Shown piece by piece: positions 29,512 to 38,307 of a DNA stretch of 64,000 nt; the first letter of the stretch is position 1; every line of letters starts with the position of its first letter. Made by a program: the position numbers and the translations under genes. The stretch is taken from NCBI RefSeq assembly GCF_014648095.1, contig NZ_BMQL01000020.1, positions 1-64,000 of the forward strand, given 5' to 3'. Below the pieces are notes generated by a model, which did not search any database, was not told where the DNA came from, and saw nothing but the letters and a program-made list of their open reading frames with translations. Source of the stretch: Deinococcus ruber. Lineage in GTDB: Bacteria; Deinococcota; Deinococci; Deinococcales; Deinococcaceae.

Positions 29512-30534
29512 ATGTTGCCAACGCTCTCCTTCTCCGGCTCGTTGCCTGTGTACCACCGACAGATCGACCCTTCCACCTCCAAACGGCTGGCACCGAGCCT
29601 GCCGCTCACCATGCTGCGGACAGGCATGCTGCCCTTCCCCACAAGCCACTGGCCACTCCGGGACGTGGTCACAGCGCACCTTCTGCAGATCAGCAAGACG
29701 ATGAGCGAAGCGTGCAAGCTGTCGGTGGGCACCGAACAGCTTTCAGACGGCCTCTATCTGAGCGTGCGGTTCTCGAATTCCTATCCGCTGTCACTGCTGG
29801 CCGCGCAGCGCTGCTTCGACGCACAGCAGCGCGGCCTGATCGGGCGGCTGCTCTCCGACCTGATCGAGGCGGCCAGACCGCATCTTCCGATTGCAAATCC
29901 TGCCGATTATCTCCAGGACCTGCAGGACGGCATGATCGGTGAACATCAGGCAGAGACGGTGTACGATCTGCTGTCCTCGACCTATCACGAACAGGGAGAC
30001 AACCTGATGAAGCGGTTCGAGCGGCTGTCCCGCCGTGACCGCGCCCGCCTGCTGGCCCGGAACGGATACCCCACCTACCTTCAGACGCATGAACTGAATG
30101 CGATGCTGGTGATTCCACAGCTCTTCATGCTCCCAGCGAAGGTTCCTCAGGCGATCTCGAAGCTCAGTCCCCTGCTGAGGCAGGCAGCGGAGACCGTGCA
30201 GGCCAGGATTCGCCATCTTCGTGCCTTACCGGTCGCGCCGGACGTCAAGCTGGACGGGGATGAGATCGACGCGCTGATGTGGTCTTCGTTCGTGCATCCA
30301 GCGTTCCTGCTGACCGGTCAGGCCACCTGTGAGAATGATCCGGTGCTGGAGGACCTGCGGGAGAAGTGGCAGCTGTCTCAGGAGATCGGGGACACCTATC
30401 CGACGCTGCTCATGCCCTGGCGATCACCCGCTGAGCAGCGTCAGGCCACCCGTCAGGTGCTGCATCTCTGTGAAGCCCTGCGGCTGGTCTGGGAAGCCCT
30501 TCAGGCACTCGGCGCGACAGAAGAAGGGGGGTAA
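29512..30534 (+). CDS. PRTRC protein F-like, copy 1, 340 aa
   Basis: Length, position between C and B, and an alpha-helical sequence with a proline-rich N-terminus (MLPTLSFSGSLPVYHRQIDP) fit PRTRC protein F. Internal landmarks shared in outline with the next four genes: ARPHLPIANPADYL (about 125), RDRARLLARNGYPTY (about 183). The F family has no known activity. The start is fixed by the leader hairpin L7, 9 nt upstream. Confidence 0.55.
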   Translation: MLPTLSFSGSLPVYHRQIDPSTSKRLAPSLPLTMLRTGMLPFPTSHWPLRDVVTAHLLQISKTMSEACKLSVGTEQLSDGLYLSVRFSNSYPLSLLAAQRCFDAQQRGLIGRLLSDLIEAARPHLPIANPADYLQDLQDGMIGEHQAETVYDLLSSTYHEQGDNLMKRFERLSRRDRARLLARNGYPTYLQTHELNAMLVIPQLFMLPAKVPQAISKLSPLLRQAAETVQARIRHLRALPVAPDVKLDGDEIDALMWSSFVHPAFLLTGQATCENDPVLEDLREKWQLSQEIGDTYPTLLMPWRSPAEQRQATRQVLHLCEALRLVWEALQALGATEEGG

Positions 30535-30612
30535 ATGCGGTGGCGGTATCGGCATGGCGGCAGCGGCACGGACACCTGCCCGACCACGCAGGTGCGGTCT
30601 GAACGGCAGGTG

Positions 30613-30649
30613 TCCAGGGTGGCCGGACTTCGTTCCGGCCACGTCCCGC
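30613..30649 (+). promoter_or_regulatory. Hairpin leader L8
   Basis: GTGGCCGGA (30619-30627), 6-nt loop, TCCGGCCAC (30634-30642), then GTCCCGC and ATG 30650. Taking the inner GGCCGGA stem, the spacer is again 9 nt. Confidence 0.65.
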
Positions 30650-31711
30650 ATGTCACTTCCCTTCGCACCCCTGCTTGCTGGGTCACTAAACCCCTGCACA
30701 GTTCCCTCTGAACTCAGAGAGGTGGAGCGGCACCTGCTCTGCCGACTCAGTACCCAGCACAACCCACTCGCTCACCCCACCGACAAAGACCCTTCGCAGG
30801 CACTCAAGCGGGTCCTGTCACGGCTCACACAGGGACTCAGCGACTCCACCCGCTTCACAATCACGCTGGTTGACGGGGACGACGAAGCCGAAGAGCAGCC
30901 AGATGTCCTGATGCTGCGCTATCGCCAGTCGGTTCCATTCTCCATCCAGCATGCCGTGCAGCAGTTCGATGCGGTCTCCCCAGGATTGCTGGGCGGTCTG
31001 CTGAGCCAGCTGAACCGCGGGGCCAAAGCACACGCGCCGCTCTTCACCCCGGAAGACCTCCTGGACAACAATCCCTACGGAACACCTGTATTTGAGCGCG
31101 ACAACACGCTGTACGAGGCTCAACTGATCCTGCGCAAGCAGTACGCCGCTCTCCCCCCGGAGGCCTTGGCGGCGAAACTCGCGCAGCTCACCTTCCGCGA
31201 CGCTGCCCGGTTGGCTGCAAGGAATGGTCAACTGACTGAGCGGGACGACCATCGCCTGGGCTACACCCTCGGCAGGAACCTCCCGCACCTTGACGAATTG
31301 AACGCCCGGATTGCCACGCTTCCCCCGGACCTCCGGAGCACCGCGCAGAAGTTCCGCTGCATCACCAGGGCGCTTGAGCACCTGGAGGTCGAAGCAGGAG
31401 CGTTCGATTACGACCGCTTCGAGGACTACGGCTCGGAGATCACCCCCGCTTTTCTGATCACCCCGCATGCCGCTCGACCTCCGCGCACACACCCGGACCT
31501 GTTCCTGGAACAGTGGCAGGAGCACGCGGAGCTGAACTGGAACAGCTGGGAAGACGACTACCCGCTGTTCTGTGTGGAACTGAACGACCCGGACCTCCTC
31601 CCCAAGCTTGTCCGGGTGATTCGCACGTGCAGCCGGGCGTTGCTGCTGATACGCCAGGCACTGCTGCTCCTGGGTGCCGTGCCGGTCGAGTTCATCTCGC
31701 TCTGGCGATGA
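30650..31711 (+). CDS. PRTRC protein F-like, copy 2, 353 aa
   Basis: Begins MSLPFAPLLAGSLNPCTVPS. Shares with copy 1 the segment RDAARLAARNGQLTERDDHR (against RDRARLLARNGYPTY) and APLFTPEDLL (against LPIANPADYL), so a duplication is likely although overall identity is low. Acidic insert GDDDEAEEQ-like near residue 80. Stop overlaps copy 3 start (ATGA). Function unknown. Confidence 0.55.
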   Translation: MSLPFAPLLAGSLNPCTVPSELREVERHLLCRLSTQHNPLAHPTDKDPSQALKRVLSRLTQGLSDSTRFTITLVDGDDEAEEQPDVLMLRYRQSVPFSIQHAVQQFDAVSPGLLGGLLSQLNRGAKAHAPLFTPEDLLDNNPYGTPVFERDNTLYEAQLILRKQYAALPPEALAAKLAQLTFRDAARLAARNGQLTERDDHRLGYTLGRNLPHLDELNARIATLPPDLRSTAQKFRCITRALEHLEVEAGAFDYDRFEDYGSEITPAFLITPHAARPPRTHPDLFLEQWQEHAELNWNSWEDDYPLFCVELNDPDLLPKLVRVIRTCSRALLLIRQALLLLGAVPVEFISLWR

Positions 31712-32655
31712 CACTCCCACTGCTTCGGCATCCGGCGCTTTCCCGCCTGCCGGCCTTGCAAGAACCCCTGCCTCCCAGCGTTCGGCGGCAGATGCTCACG
31801 GGAGCCATCGCCCCGGTTTCCTCCGGCCCGGCCCTGTGGGAGCGGGCAATCCTGGCGAAATACGCGCTGAGCTGGCCGCGTCACCTCGAACTGCACGTGC
31901 ACGAAGTCTCGCAGGATGTGCCGTCCCTGCGCGTGAGCGTGAGCGCTCGTTACCGTCCAGCGAAGGCCCTCTCGCTCCAGCGGTGCACCGAGCGCCTCAG
32001 ACGAGCGTCCCCGGCCCTCCCGGCGGCAGTCCTGCACGCTGCGGCGCAGTGCTGCGAACCCACCCGCCCGCTGCTGACGCCAGAAGTGGTGGTGCGCGGC
32101 CACCTACATGACCTGGCCTTCGGGGAAGCGTGGGAACACGAACAGGGAGCGCACTTCTTCACCAGTGACATTCCGCTCGCCCGGCAGCACCAACTGCTGA
32201 TGAACGACGGGTACGTTTCTCCGGCCCAGGCCCGCACGTTCTACGACCACCGCTTCAGCCGACGAGACGCGTCCCTGAGCAGCCTGTCCCCGCAGGCCCC
32301 CCGCTGGAGCCGGGCCGTCCTCGCTCAGCTCGATCAGCTCAGGACCGACGCGAGCCATCTCAGCCGCACGCTCTGGCAGGACGGCCTGTTGCTGCGTTGC
32401 AGGAGAGATGCGACCTGCTTTTCCGCCTCCGCCCTGACGCGCACCAGCACCCGGGACGGTATGGCCATCCTCGCAGAGCAGCTGCACGACCGCCTAAACG
32501 AAGTCGGCACACCCCTGCTCCTGTACCGCATGTACACCCTGGAGTTCACGTCCCTTCAGGAACTCGGCCGGAATCTACGGGCCATCTGCGCCCTCGATCA
32601 TCTCGCCCGGCAAGCCCTGTCGCTGCTGCGGACCCTGGAGGCCTCCTCATGCTGA
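31708..32655 (+). CDS. PRTRC protein F-like, copy 3, 315 aa
   Basis: ATGA overlap with copy 2. MTLPLLRHPALSRLPALQEP at the start; TRPLLTPEVVVRGHL (about 117) and RQHQLLMNDGYVSPAQART (about 157) correspond to the TRPLLTP and RLHREGLGTPEDAERW of copy 4. More Arg and His than copy 1. Part of an unbroken coupled run. Confidence 0.5.
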   Translation: MTLPLLRHPALSRLPALQEPLPPSVRRQMLTGAIAPVSSGPALWERAILAKYALSWPRHLELHVHEVSQDVPSLRVSVSARYRPAKALSLQRCTERLRRASPALPAAVLHAAAQCCEPTRPLLTPEVVVRGHLHDLAFGEAWEHEQGAHFFTSDIPLARQHQLLMNDGYVSPAQARTFYDHRFSRRDASLSSLSPQAPRWSRAVLAQLDQLRTDASHLSRTLWQDGLLLRCRRDATCFSASALTRTSTRDGMAILAEQLHDRLNEVGTPLLLYRMYTLEFTSLQELGRNLRAICALDHLARQALSLLRTLEASSC

Positions 32656-33626
32656 TTCCCCCACTGCTCGGCTCCGTCCTCCCAGTCCTGACACCCGCGG
32701 ATGCTGACCTGAAAGGCCATCACCGGCAGGCCGCCCACACACTGGTGCGCCACGGCATGGTCCAGCCGTCCGTTCTTTCCACCTCGGACGACTGGACCGG
32801 GCACCTCTGCTCGATGCGGCAGCTGTTCAGCATTCGGCATCTGGAAGTGAGAACGCGCCTTACCCACACTGACGTCATCATCGAGGTGCACCTGTCCTCG
32901 CCGAACAACCACGCCCCCCCGGCAGACCTGGCCCTCCACTCGTTCGCCCGGCAGGCCCGCCGGATGGACTCGTCCCTGCTGGGCCTGAGCCTGCATCTGC
33001 TGAGCCGCCTGTGCCGCTTCACGCGCCCGCTCCTCACGCCGGACACCGCGATCACCTGGGCGCACGTTCAGGTGCACGGCGAATGGAGCAGTTTGATGGC
33101 GCTGGAGGACGACCTGAACCCAAGGCAGACACGCCAGCGACTCCACCGGGAAGGACTGGGGACACCCGAGGATGCCGAGCGCTGGTACGACAACAGCGCC
33201 CGCGCGCCCACCCTCCCCACCCTCCTGAGGAACAACCGCGACGAACTCTTCGCGCAGCAACTGCGCCGGTTTCTCCAGCAGTTCGCCACCCGGCCAACCA
33301 GCAGGGGAGAGGCGGTGTGCCTCCAGCGCCTCCAGACGCTGCTGAACTGCTTCACCGGAGCGCTGCCTGCCCTCACGCTGCTGAGCAGTCTCGACAACCA
33401 CACATCGTCCGGACTGGTGTTCGTGCAGTACGCCGCCACCCGCACCACCCGCCACGATCACCTCGAAGAGCTGTACGACCACCTCAATACCCTCGAATCG
33501 GACTCGCTGCTGCACAGCGTCACCCTGCCGCTCAGGCAGGGGAGCCTGCTCAGCCGGGTCATGCGGGCCTTCAAGGACGTCGACCAGCTCGCCCAGCGGG
33601 CCTGCACGGCCCTGGTGCAGGCGTGA
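32649..33626 (+). CDS. PRTRC protein F-like, copy 4, 325 aa
   Basis: Overlaps copy 3 by 7 nt. MLIPPLLGSVLPVLTPADAD, then CRFTRPLLTPDTAITWAHV (about 123) and RQRLHREGLGTPEDAERWYD (about 163). Copies 3 and 4 are the most alike in landmarks, pointing to the latest duplication. Function unknown. Confidence 0.5.
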   Translation: MLIPPLLGSVLPVLTPADADLKGHHRQAAHTLVRHGMVQPSVLSTSDDWTGHLCSMRQLFSIRHLEVRTRLTHTDVIIEVHLSSPNNHAPPADLALHSFARQARRMDSSLLGLSLHLLSRLCRFTRPLLTPDTAITWAHVQVHGEWSSLMALEDDLNPRQTRQRLHREGLGTPEDAERWYDNSARAPTLPTLLRNNRDELFAQQLRRFLQQFATRPTSRGEAVCLQRLQTLLNCFTGALPALTLLSSLDNHTSSGLVFVQYAATRTTRHDHLEELYDHLNTLESDSLLHSVTLPLRQGSLLSRVMRAFKDVDQLAQRACTALVQA

Positions 33627-34495
33627 TTCCGCAGCTGCACGGCACACTCCCGGTCAGGCAGCTCACGACTCACACCGGCCAGCTGGCCCGACAGCTGGTC
33701 CGTCAGGGCGCCCCCGCTGATCTGCGGCAGCCCGATGTCTTCGGCGCGCTCTTTGCCGCCGCGCCCATCCTGCCTGACATCCATTTCGAATTCTGTTCAG
33801 AAATGCCAGAGCTGGAGATGCCGGCCCTGACAGCGCAACGCAGAGAGATCAACTCCATCGGGTCGGGCGCGTTTCTGCATCAACTCCACCACCACACTCC
33901 CGGCGCGGCCGCCTGGCTGCTCACTCAACTCGATGTGCTCTTTCACGACACCGTGCCGTTCAGTACGCCCGCCTGGTCACGCCGGATGATCAACCGGATG
34001 TTCGGCATGAACAGATCAACACCCGAAACCCGCCGCGCTACCTATAACCGGCGGCACAACACGAACTACCGCGCCCGCCTCACCGAGCGGCTCATCCACC
34101 GGGAGGGACACTGGACGACCTACAGTATCGAGCAGGGCTACGGACGCTGGATGCTCCCGGAACGCGCCTGTGCAGACGCGCCGGGCCGCGCGGCCCTCCA
34201 GACGATCTGTCCCCGACTGCTGACGCTGCTGGAACGCGCCGCTGCCCTCCCGGTCAGCAGCGCTGTCACACCCGAAATCGAAGTGGTGGCCTTCCTTCTT
34301 GAAATGCCGCAGGATATCGGCGAGCACGAGACCTTCGCTGCTGAAGTCCACGACCACATGACCGAATACTGGCGGAACGGCGCTGAGAGCTTCACGGTTC
34401 TGCTGCGGAACGCTGTGGAGATTCGGTGCACGTACCAGCGTCTCATCCGGCAGTTCGAGCTCGCGCACGAGATCGCGTTTCTGATGCAGGCCTGA
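33623..34495 (+). CDS. PRTRC protein F-like, copy 5, 290 aa
   Basis: GTG start overlapping the copy 4 stop (GTGA). MIPQLHGTLPVRQLTTHTGQ at the start resembles the LIPPLLG/LPLL starts of its neighbours; PFSTPAWSRRMINRMFG and RRHNTNYRARLTERLIHREG correspond to the TRPLLTP and R...REG landmarks, but it is the most diverged copy. Last gene before leader L9. Confidence 0.45.
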   Translation: MIPQLHGTLPVRQLTTHTGQLARQLVRQGAPADLRQPDVFGALFAAAPILPDIHFEFCSEMPELEMPALTAQRREINSIGSGAFLHQLHHHTPGAAAWLLTQLDVLFHDTVPFSTPAWSRRMINRMFGMNRSTPETRRATYNRRHNTNYRARLTERLIHREGHWTTYSIEQGYGRWMLPERACADAPGRAALQTICPRLLTLLERAAALPVSSAVTPEIEVVAFLLEMPQDIGEHETFAAEVHDHMTEYWRNGAESFTVLLRNAVEIRCTYQRLIRQFELAHEIAFLMQA

Positions 34496-34500
34496 GTCCA

Positions 34501-34533
34501 GGTTGGCCGCGCGGTCGCGCGGCCCTCTGTTCT
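34501..34533 (+). promoter_or_regulatory. Hairpin leader L9
   Basis: GGCCGCGC (34505-34512), loop GGTC, GCGCGGCC (34517-34524), CTCTGTTCT, ATG 34534. It starts only 10 nt after the stop of the previous gene. Confidence 0.75.
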
Positions 34534-35262
34534 ATGTACCTAGAATCCAATGGATACGGCAGCACACACAAGTTGATGACTCCGAAACTCATCGTGGTGT
34601 TCTACCAGGAGGAGCAGGGAGCTGTGCATCCCTACAAGATTCCCATCAGTCAGGACGACGCGGGCGGATACGTCCTCGGCGCGCCGATCCAGGGCACCGC
34701 GAGGGACGTGCAGGTCATGCGGAGCTGCCTGGAAGGCGGGATGACCCTGCTGCACGAGCACGTGCTGTATGCCGGGCTGGGCGTCCTGATGTGGTGGGTG
34801 CCTGCCGGGCGCGCCCCTCTGCACTTCCTGAGCAAGATCAAGGAAGCCAGCAGTATCGAAGCCCTGAACGGTCGCCCCGTCCCGCAGCCACCCCTGCTGA
34901 TGCTCCTCCAGGGCCGCACACTGCGGGTCTTCGCCCTGCAGGAAAACAAACGCCCCACCATGACCACCCGGCTGTACAAAGCGCCGTACTGGAACATGTT
35001 CGCCGACGGCAAGATGTGCACCGGCACCGTGAAGATCCCGGACGTGATCGACCCGCAGAAGCCCGAGGACATCACCCGGCTGTTCTTCCAGTCGAACTTC
35101 AGCGGCGCGTCCCGCCAGAGCATCAGCAACTACCCTGCCAGCCATCAGGAGATGTGGCAGGAAGCGGACCGGCGTGACAGCTTCGACCCCGCCTGGCTGA
35201 TGGAAGAACCCCGCATCACCACCATCAAGGAGCTGATGACATGCACCACACCCACGCGCTGA
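34534..35262 (+). CDS. PRTRC system protein B, E2-like, 242 aa
   Basis: Recognised by LIVVFYQEEQGAVHPYKIPI near the N-terminus, LLHEHVLYAGLGVLMWWVPA (about 73) and the end PASHQEMWQEADR, together with its place before ThiF. PRTRC B has been grouped with prokaryotic E2-like proteins (Prok-E2_D). I do not see an unambiguous catalytic cysteine; CTG in MCTGTVKIPDVIDP (about 167) is a candidate. Start set at ATG 34534 by the leader; MTPKLIVVF 14 residues on is an alternative. Overlaps the ThiF gene by 22 nt. Confidence 0.75.
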   Translation: MYLESNGYGSTHKLMTPKLIVVFYQEEQGAVHPYKIPISQDDAGGYVLGAPIQGTARDVQVMRSCLEGGMTLLHEHVLYAGLGVLMWWVPAGRAPLHFLSKIKEASSIEALNGRPVPQPPLLMLLQGRTLRVFALQENKRPTMTTRLYKAPYWNMFADGKMCTGTVKIPDVIDPQKPEDITRLFFQSNFSGASRQSISNYPASHQEMWQEADRRDSFDPAWLMEEPRITTIKELMTCTTPTR

Positions 35263-36065
35263 AATTCAGCCCCAGACAGCTCATCAACGTGGTTCTGGTC
35301 GGTGTGGGTGGGACCGGCAGCGCCCTCCTGACGTACCTGACGGACATCCACAAATGCCTGCAGGCGCTGGACGGAGCGGGACTGCATGTCACGGTGTTCG
35401 ACGGTGCGGCCGTCAGCAGCACCAATGTGATCCGCCAGAACTACAGTCCCGCTGAGATCGGACGGAACAAGGCCGTCAGTCTGGTCGGCCGCGTGAATGC
35501 CACCCTCGGGACCGCGTGGATCGCGCGGCCAAGCAGCTGCACCCTGAAGGATCTGGCTGCGCTGAATCCGCACATCCTGATTACCTGCACGGACACCAAA
35601 GTTTCGCGCCGCACCCTTGGTGAGTTCCGCGTCCCGTACTGGCTCGATACCGGTAACAGTGACTTCACCGGGCAGGTGGTGCTGAGCGAACCAGGCCTCG
35701 GACTCAGCACACCGCACCTGCCGACACCGCTGGAAACGCACGCGGCTCACCTGAAAGGCAATCAGGAGGCCGCTGCGTCCTGTAGCGCCCTCGAAGCACT
35801 CCAGCGGCAGGACCTGATGATCAACCGCCAGGTCGCGCTGCAGGCGACCGCGCTGCTCTGGCGACTGCTGCGTGACGGCCATACCTCGACGCGCGGTGCC
35901 TACATCGATACCAGCACCGGCACGGTCCTGCCGCTGCTGGTCGAGCCACACATGGTCAAGCCGAACGTGGTCAGCGTCGGGCTGATGCCTCCGGAACCGC
36001 CATCGCCCCCCACCCCGGCACCCCGCCGAACCCGCCGCAAGCCCACACCCGAGGTACCCGCATGA
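35241..36065 (+). CDS. PRTRC system ThiF/E1-like adenylyltransferase, 274 aa
   Basis: Nucleotide-binding loop GVGGTGSALLTYL (21-33), VTVFDGAAVSSTNVIRQNY (about 49-67) with the Asp and Arg/Asn of the E1 site, and ITCTDTKVSRRTL (about 115). The family's CSALEALQRQDLMINRQVAL lies at about 181-200, Cys181 being the probable catalytic cysteine. Expected reaction is adenylation of the C-terminal Gly of protein C and thioester formation. The C-terminus is a Pro/Arg-rich tail. Stop overlaps the next ATG. Confidence 0.9.
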   Translation: MHHTHALKFSPRQLINVVLVGVGGTGSALLTYLTDIHKCLQALDGAGLHVTVFDGAAVSSTNVIRQNYSPAEIGRNKAVSLVGRVNATLGTAWIARPSSCTLKDLAALNPHILITCTDTKVSRRTLGEFRVPYWLDTGNSDFTGQVVLSEPGLGLSTPHLPTPLETHAAHLKGNQEAAASCSALEALQRQDLMINRQVALQATALLWRLLRDGHTSTRGAYIDTSTGTVLPLLVEPHMVKPNVVSVGLMPPEPPSPPTPAPRRTRRKPTPEVPA

Positions 36066-36658
36066 AGAGCTTTCTTCTGACCGCCCAGCAGCTGACGATC
36101 CTCTCACCGGACGCGCTTGCCACCCGCGTGCGTCGCTTGGCCCAGGTCAGTGCCGCGGGCCGCATCACCCATCTGGAGTCGCGGGCGGAGCACGCCCAGC
36201 TGCGGACACTGGTGATGCGCGCGAGTGCGGCCCTGCCGGTCGTTCCAGGGGCAGCTGTGGACGACGTCCTGCGCCTGGTCCAGGGCGGCACGGCCGTGGC
36301 GGCCACGCTGTGTTACCGAACGACCCGGCGCGCGCGGTACCTGATTCGCGAGCATGACGCGCAGACACTGATCACCCTCACGCCCGGGCCGCAGGGCAAA
36401 GAGCACCGCCTGTCCAGAGACGTGCTGCTGACGCTCTTTCGGGGGTACCACTTCACGGACGTGTATGTGATGCCGGTGCCGCCGGTGCTCCGAACGCCGG
36501 AACAGGCGGAGGTGCAATCCGTCTCGAGCACCTTCGGGACTGTGGCCCGCCCTACCCCGCAGCTCGCGTCGACGCCGGTCTCCGGACCGTCTCCGGTGAA
36601 GCCGCCGCGCTTCTCTGCCCGCACGGCTCAGCTGCATCTGCCTGGACGGTCCCCGTGA
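36062..36658 (+). CDS. Hypothetical protein after ThiF, 198 aa
   Basis: ATGA-coupled to ThiF. In other PRTRC cassettes a JAB-type protein A is expected near here, but no HxH...D metalloprotease motif is visible. The sequence MKSFLLTAQQLTILSPDALA leads into a helical region, then RARYLIREHDAQTLITLTPG and LLTLFRGYHFTDVYVMPVPP, and a low-complexity Ser/Pro tail. Unknown function. Confidence 0.65.
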   Translation: MKSFLLTAQQLTILSPDALATRVRRLAQVSAAGRITHLESRAEHAQLRTLVMRASAALPVVPGAAVDDVLRLVQGGTAVAATLCYRTTRRARYLIREHDAQTLITLTPGPQGKEHRLSRDVLLTLFRGYHFTDVYVMPVPPVLRTPEQAEVQSVSSTFGTVARPTPQLASTPVSGPSPVKPPRFSARTAQLHLPGRSP

Positions 36659-37185
36659 ACGACGAAGGCGCGCCCATGGACGATCCGATCCTGAGTTGCT
36701 CGCTGGTGTCGATTCAGATCGACCGTCTGGCCCGCCAACACGGCGGGCTCGGCAGCAGCCGGCATCATGCCGTGCTGGGCTATCAGGCGTTTCTGCTGCA
36801 GGAACGCCTGGGCCCCGCGACGGCCGAGCAGCTGCGGATCAGCTCCGAGCGGGTCAACAGTGGACGCCGGTATTGGTACGACACCACGGACGTCACGATC
36901 TCACTGCTGAGTGTGGCCTCGGAGTTGCTGCTGAACGATACTGGTGTCGATCCAAGCTATCAGCGGTATGCACTGCAGCCGCCGACCACGCATGCCTTCA
37001 AGCAGCTCAACTGGCTACACCGTGCCCAGGCGCAGGTGATGTACGGTGCGTATCTGGTGGTGGCACTGTTGGACACCACCCTGCTGCGAGAAGAGGCCGA
37101 GCGGCTGGCCCGGACACAGGTCTGGGCGGTGATCAATGCAGGCCTGGTCGAGGGCAGGGAACAGGGGAGAGGGGAGCTGGCCTGA
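36655..37185 (+). CDS. Hypothetical protein at the end of the PRTRC run, 176 aa
   Basis: GTGA overlap with the previous stop; ATG 36676 (MDDPILSCSLVSIQIDRLAR) is an alternative start. All-helical in appearance: HHAVLGYQAFLLQERLGPAT, DVTISLLSVASELLLNDTGV, VMYGAYLVVALLDTTLLREE. No recognised motif. Confidence 0.6.
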   Translation: MNDEGAPMDDPILSCSLVSIQIDRLARQHGGLGSSRHHAVLGYQAFLLQERLGPATAEQLRISSERVNSGRRYWYDTTDVTISLLSVASELLLNDTGVDPSYQRYALQPPTTHAFKQLNWLHRAQAQVMYGAYLVVALLDTTLLREEAERLARTQVWAVINAGLVEGREQGRGELA

Positions 37186-37322
37186 GAAGTCTGCGCACGT
37201 CGGCCACCACCCCAGGAACGACGGTCCTGCCTGGGCACTCTGAATGCTGGACCACAGTTCGGGACCATCCGGAGGGGAAGGGCCAGTTGACAAAAACTGG
37301 CAGGTGATGATTTAAGGGAAGT

Positions 37323-38042
37323 ATGCCCCCTCTCTTAATGATCATCGAACCGGCCCCGAGCCAGCCTGAACGGTTTCTTGATCGCCTGCGTGCGCTGGAC
37401 GATGGCGATCCCCATGGTCTGGTGTTCTCACCGCAGCCTGCCCGCCTGGACTTTCAGCCGCATGCGTATGTCGCGTGCATCAACGTGTACCAGGATGCCG
37501 ACCGGGCGGACACGCTGACGCAGATGCGGCAGATCATCCAGATGAACCTGACGCGGCTGATGGACACCCAGGAAGGGCAGGCTTGGCTCGCCGAGATTCG
37601 TGGCCATGCCAACGGACGTTTCGTGCCCGAACCGCGGCTGACCGACCTGCGGATCCTGAACCTGGATCTGCGTGGGCTGCCGCAGGGTCTGGATGTTCCG
37701 TTGCCGGCCATGCCCGCCTGGGCGCTGCCGCTGCTGACTCGCCCGCAGGGCCGCAAGCTGAGTCAGGAAGATGCGCGGTTCGTCGACCCGCTCGACTCAC
37801 TGCTCCCACCACCTGAGCTCGAGGAAGGCCTGCCACTGGCCGTACGCAACCGACTGGCGGTCCTGCAGGAAGACCGGGAAGGATCCTCCGTGGAGGCGTT
37901 GCCTTGGGAGCTGGAAGAGGACCCTCGCCGCGATCTCACCCCGGAGGAACTTGCACTCTTCCAGGACGACGTGCGTCTTGACCGCACCGAAGGATCTGTG
38001 CTCGTGATTCCCTTCGATCACGACAGTGACGCACCCTTTTAA
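37323..38042 (+). CDS. Hypothetical protein, 239 aa
   Basis: AAGGGA 3-5 nt before the ATG. Rich in Leu, Pro and acidic residues, especially after residue 160 (LLPPPELEEGLPLAVRNRLA, then WELEEDPRRDLTPEELALFQ), ending with FDHDSDAPF. No membrane helix. A strong terminator follows at 38187. Unknown function. Confidence 0.65.
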   Translation: MPPLLMIIEPAPSQPERFLDRLRALDDGDPHGLVFSPQPARLDFQPHAYVACINVYQDADRADTLTQMRQIIQMNLTRLMDTQEGQAWLAEIRGHANGRFVPEPRLTDLRILNLDLRGLPQGLDVPLPAMPAWALPLLTRPQGRKLSQEDARFVDPLDSLLPPPELEEGLPLAVRNRLAVLQEDREGSSVEALPWELEEDPRRDLTPEELALFQDDVRLDRTEGSVLVIPFDHDSDAPF

Positions 38043-38186
38043 GGCAACGCCCTCACACGTGTGGGAAGCAGCTGCTCGGTGAGACGCTCACTTCGGTTTT
38101 GTCCCGGCCGATACCTCCAGACGTTCAAGATTCCCCCCTTGAAGGGCATACCCAAGAGATTTCAGACGCAAGACAACCGAGAGGAC

Positions 38187-38214
38187 AAGAGAGGCTTCCA
38201 GGCCTCTCTTTTTT
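38187..38214 (+). terminator. Rho-independent terminator
   Basis: AAGAGAGGC / GCCTCTCTT stem (38187-38195, 38202-38210), 6-nt loop, six T residues (38209-38214). It closes the PRTRC-side transcripts before the surface operon. Confidence 0.85.
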
Positions 38215-38254
38215 GATGCCTCGAGCGCGTTGGCCGTGGTCCTGAATGTTCAAC

Positions 38255-38293
38255 AACCGGAGGGAGGCGGCTGCTCGGCGCCTCCCTCCGGTT
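38255..38293. other. Long perfect hairpin without T-tract
   Basis: 15-bp stem AACCGGAGGGAGGCG / CGCCTCCCTCCGGTT with a 9-nt loop. May be a second terminator or a boundary element. Confidence 0.6.
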
Positions 38294-38307
38294 ATGCACT
38301 GGCTGCG

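Noticed and set aside
36062..36658. PRTRC protein A (JAB metalloprotease) call for the gene after ThiF
   Set aside because: No HxH...D or preceding Glu motif of JAB proteases is present.
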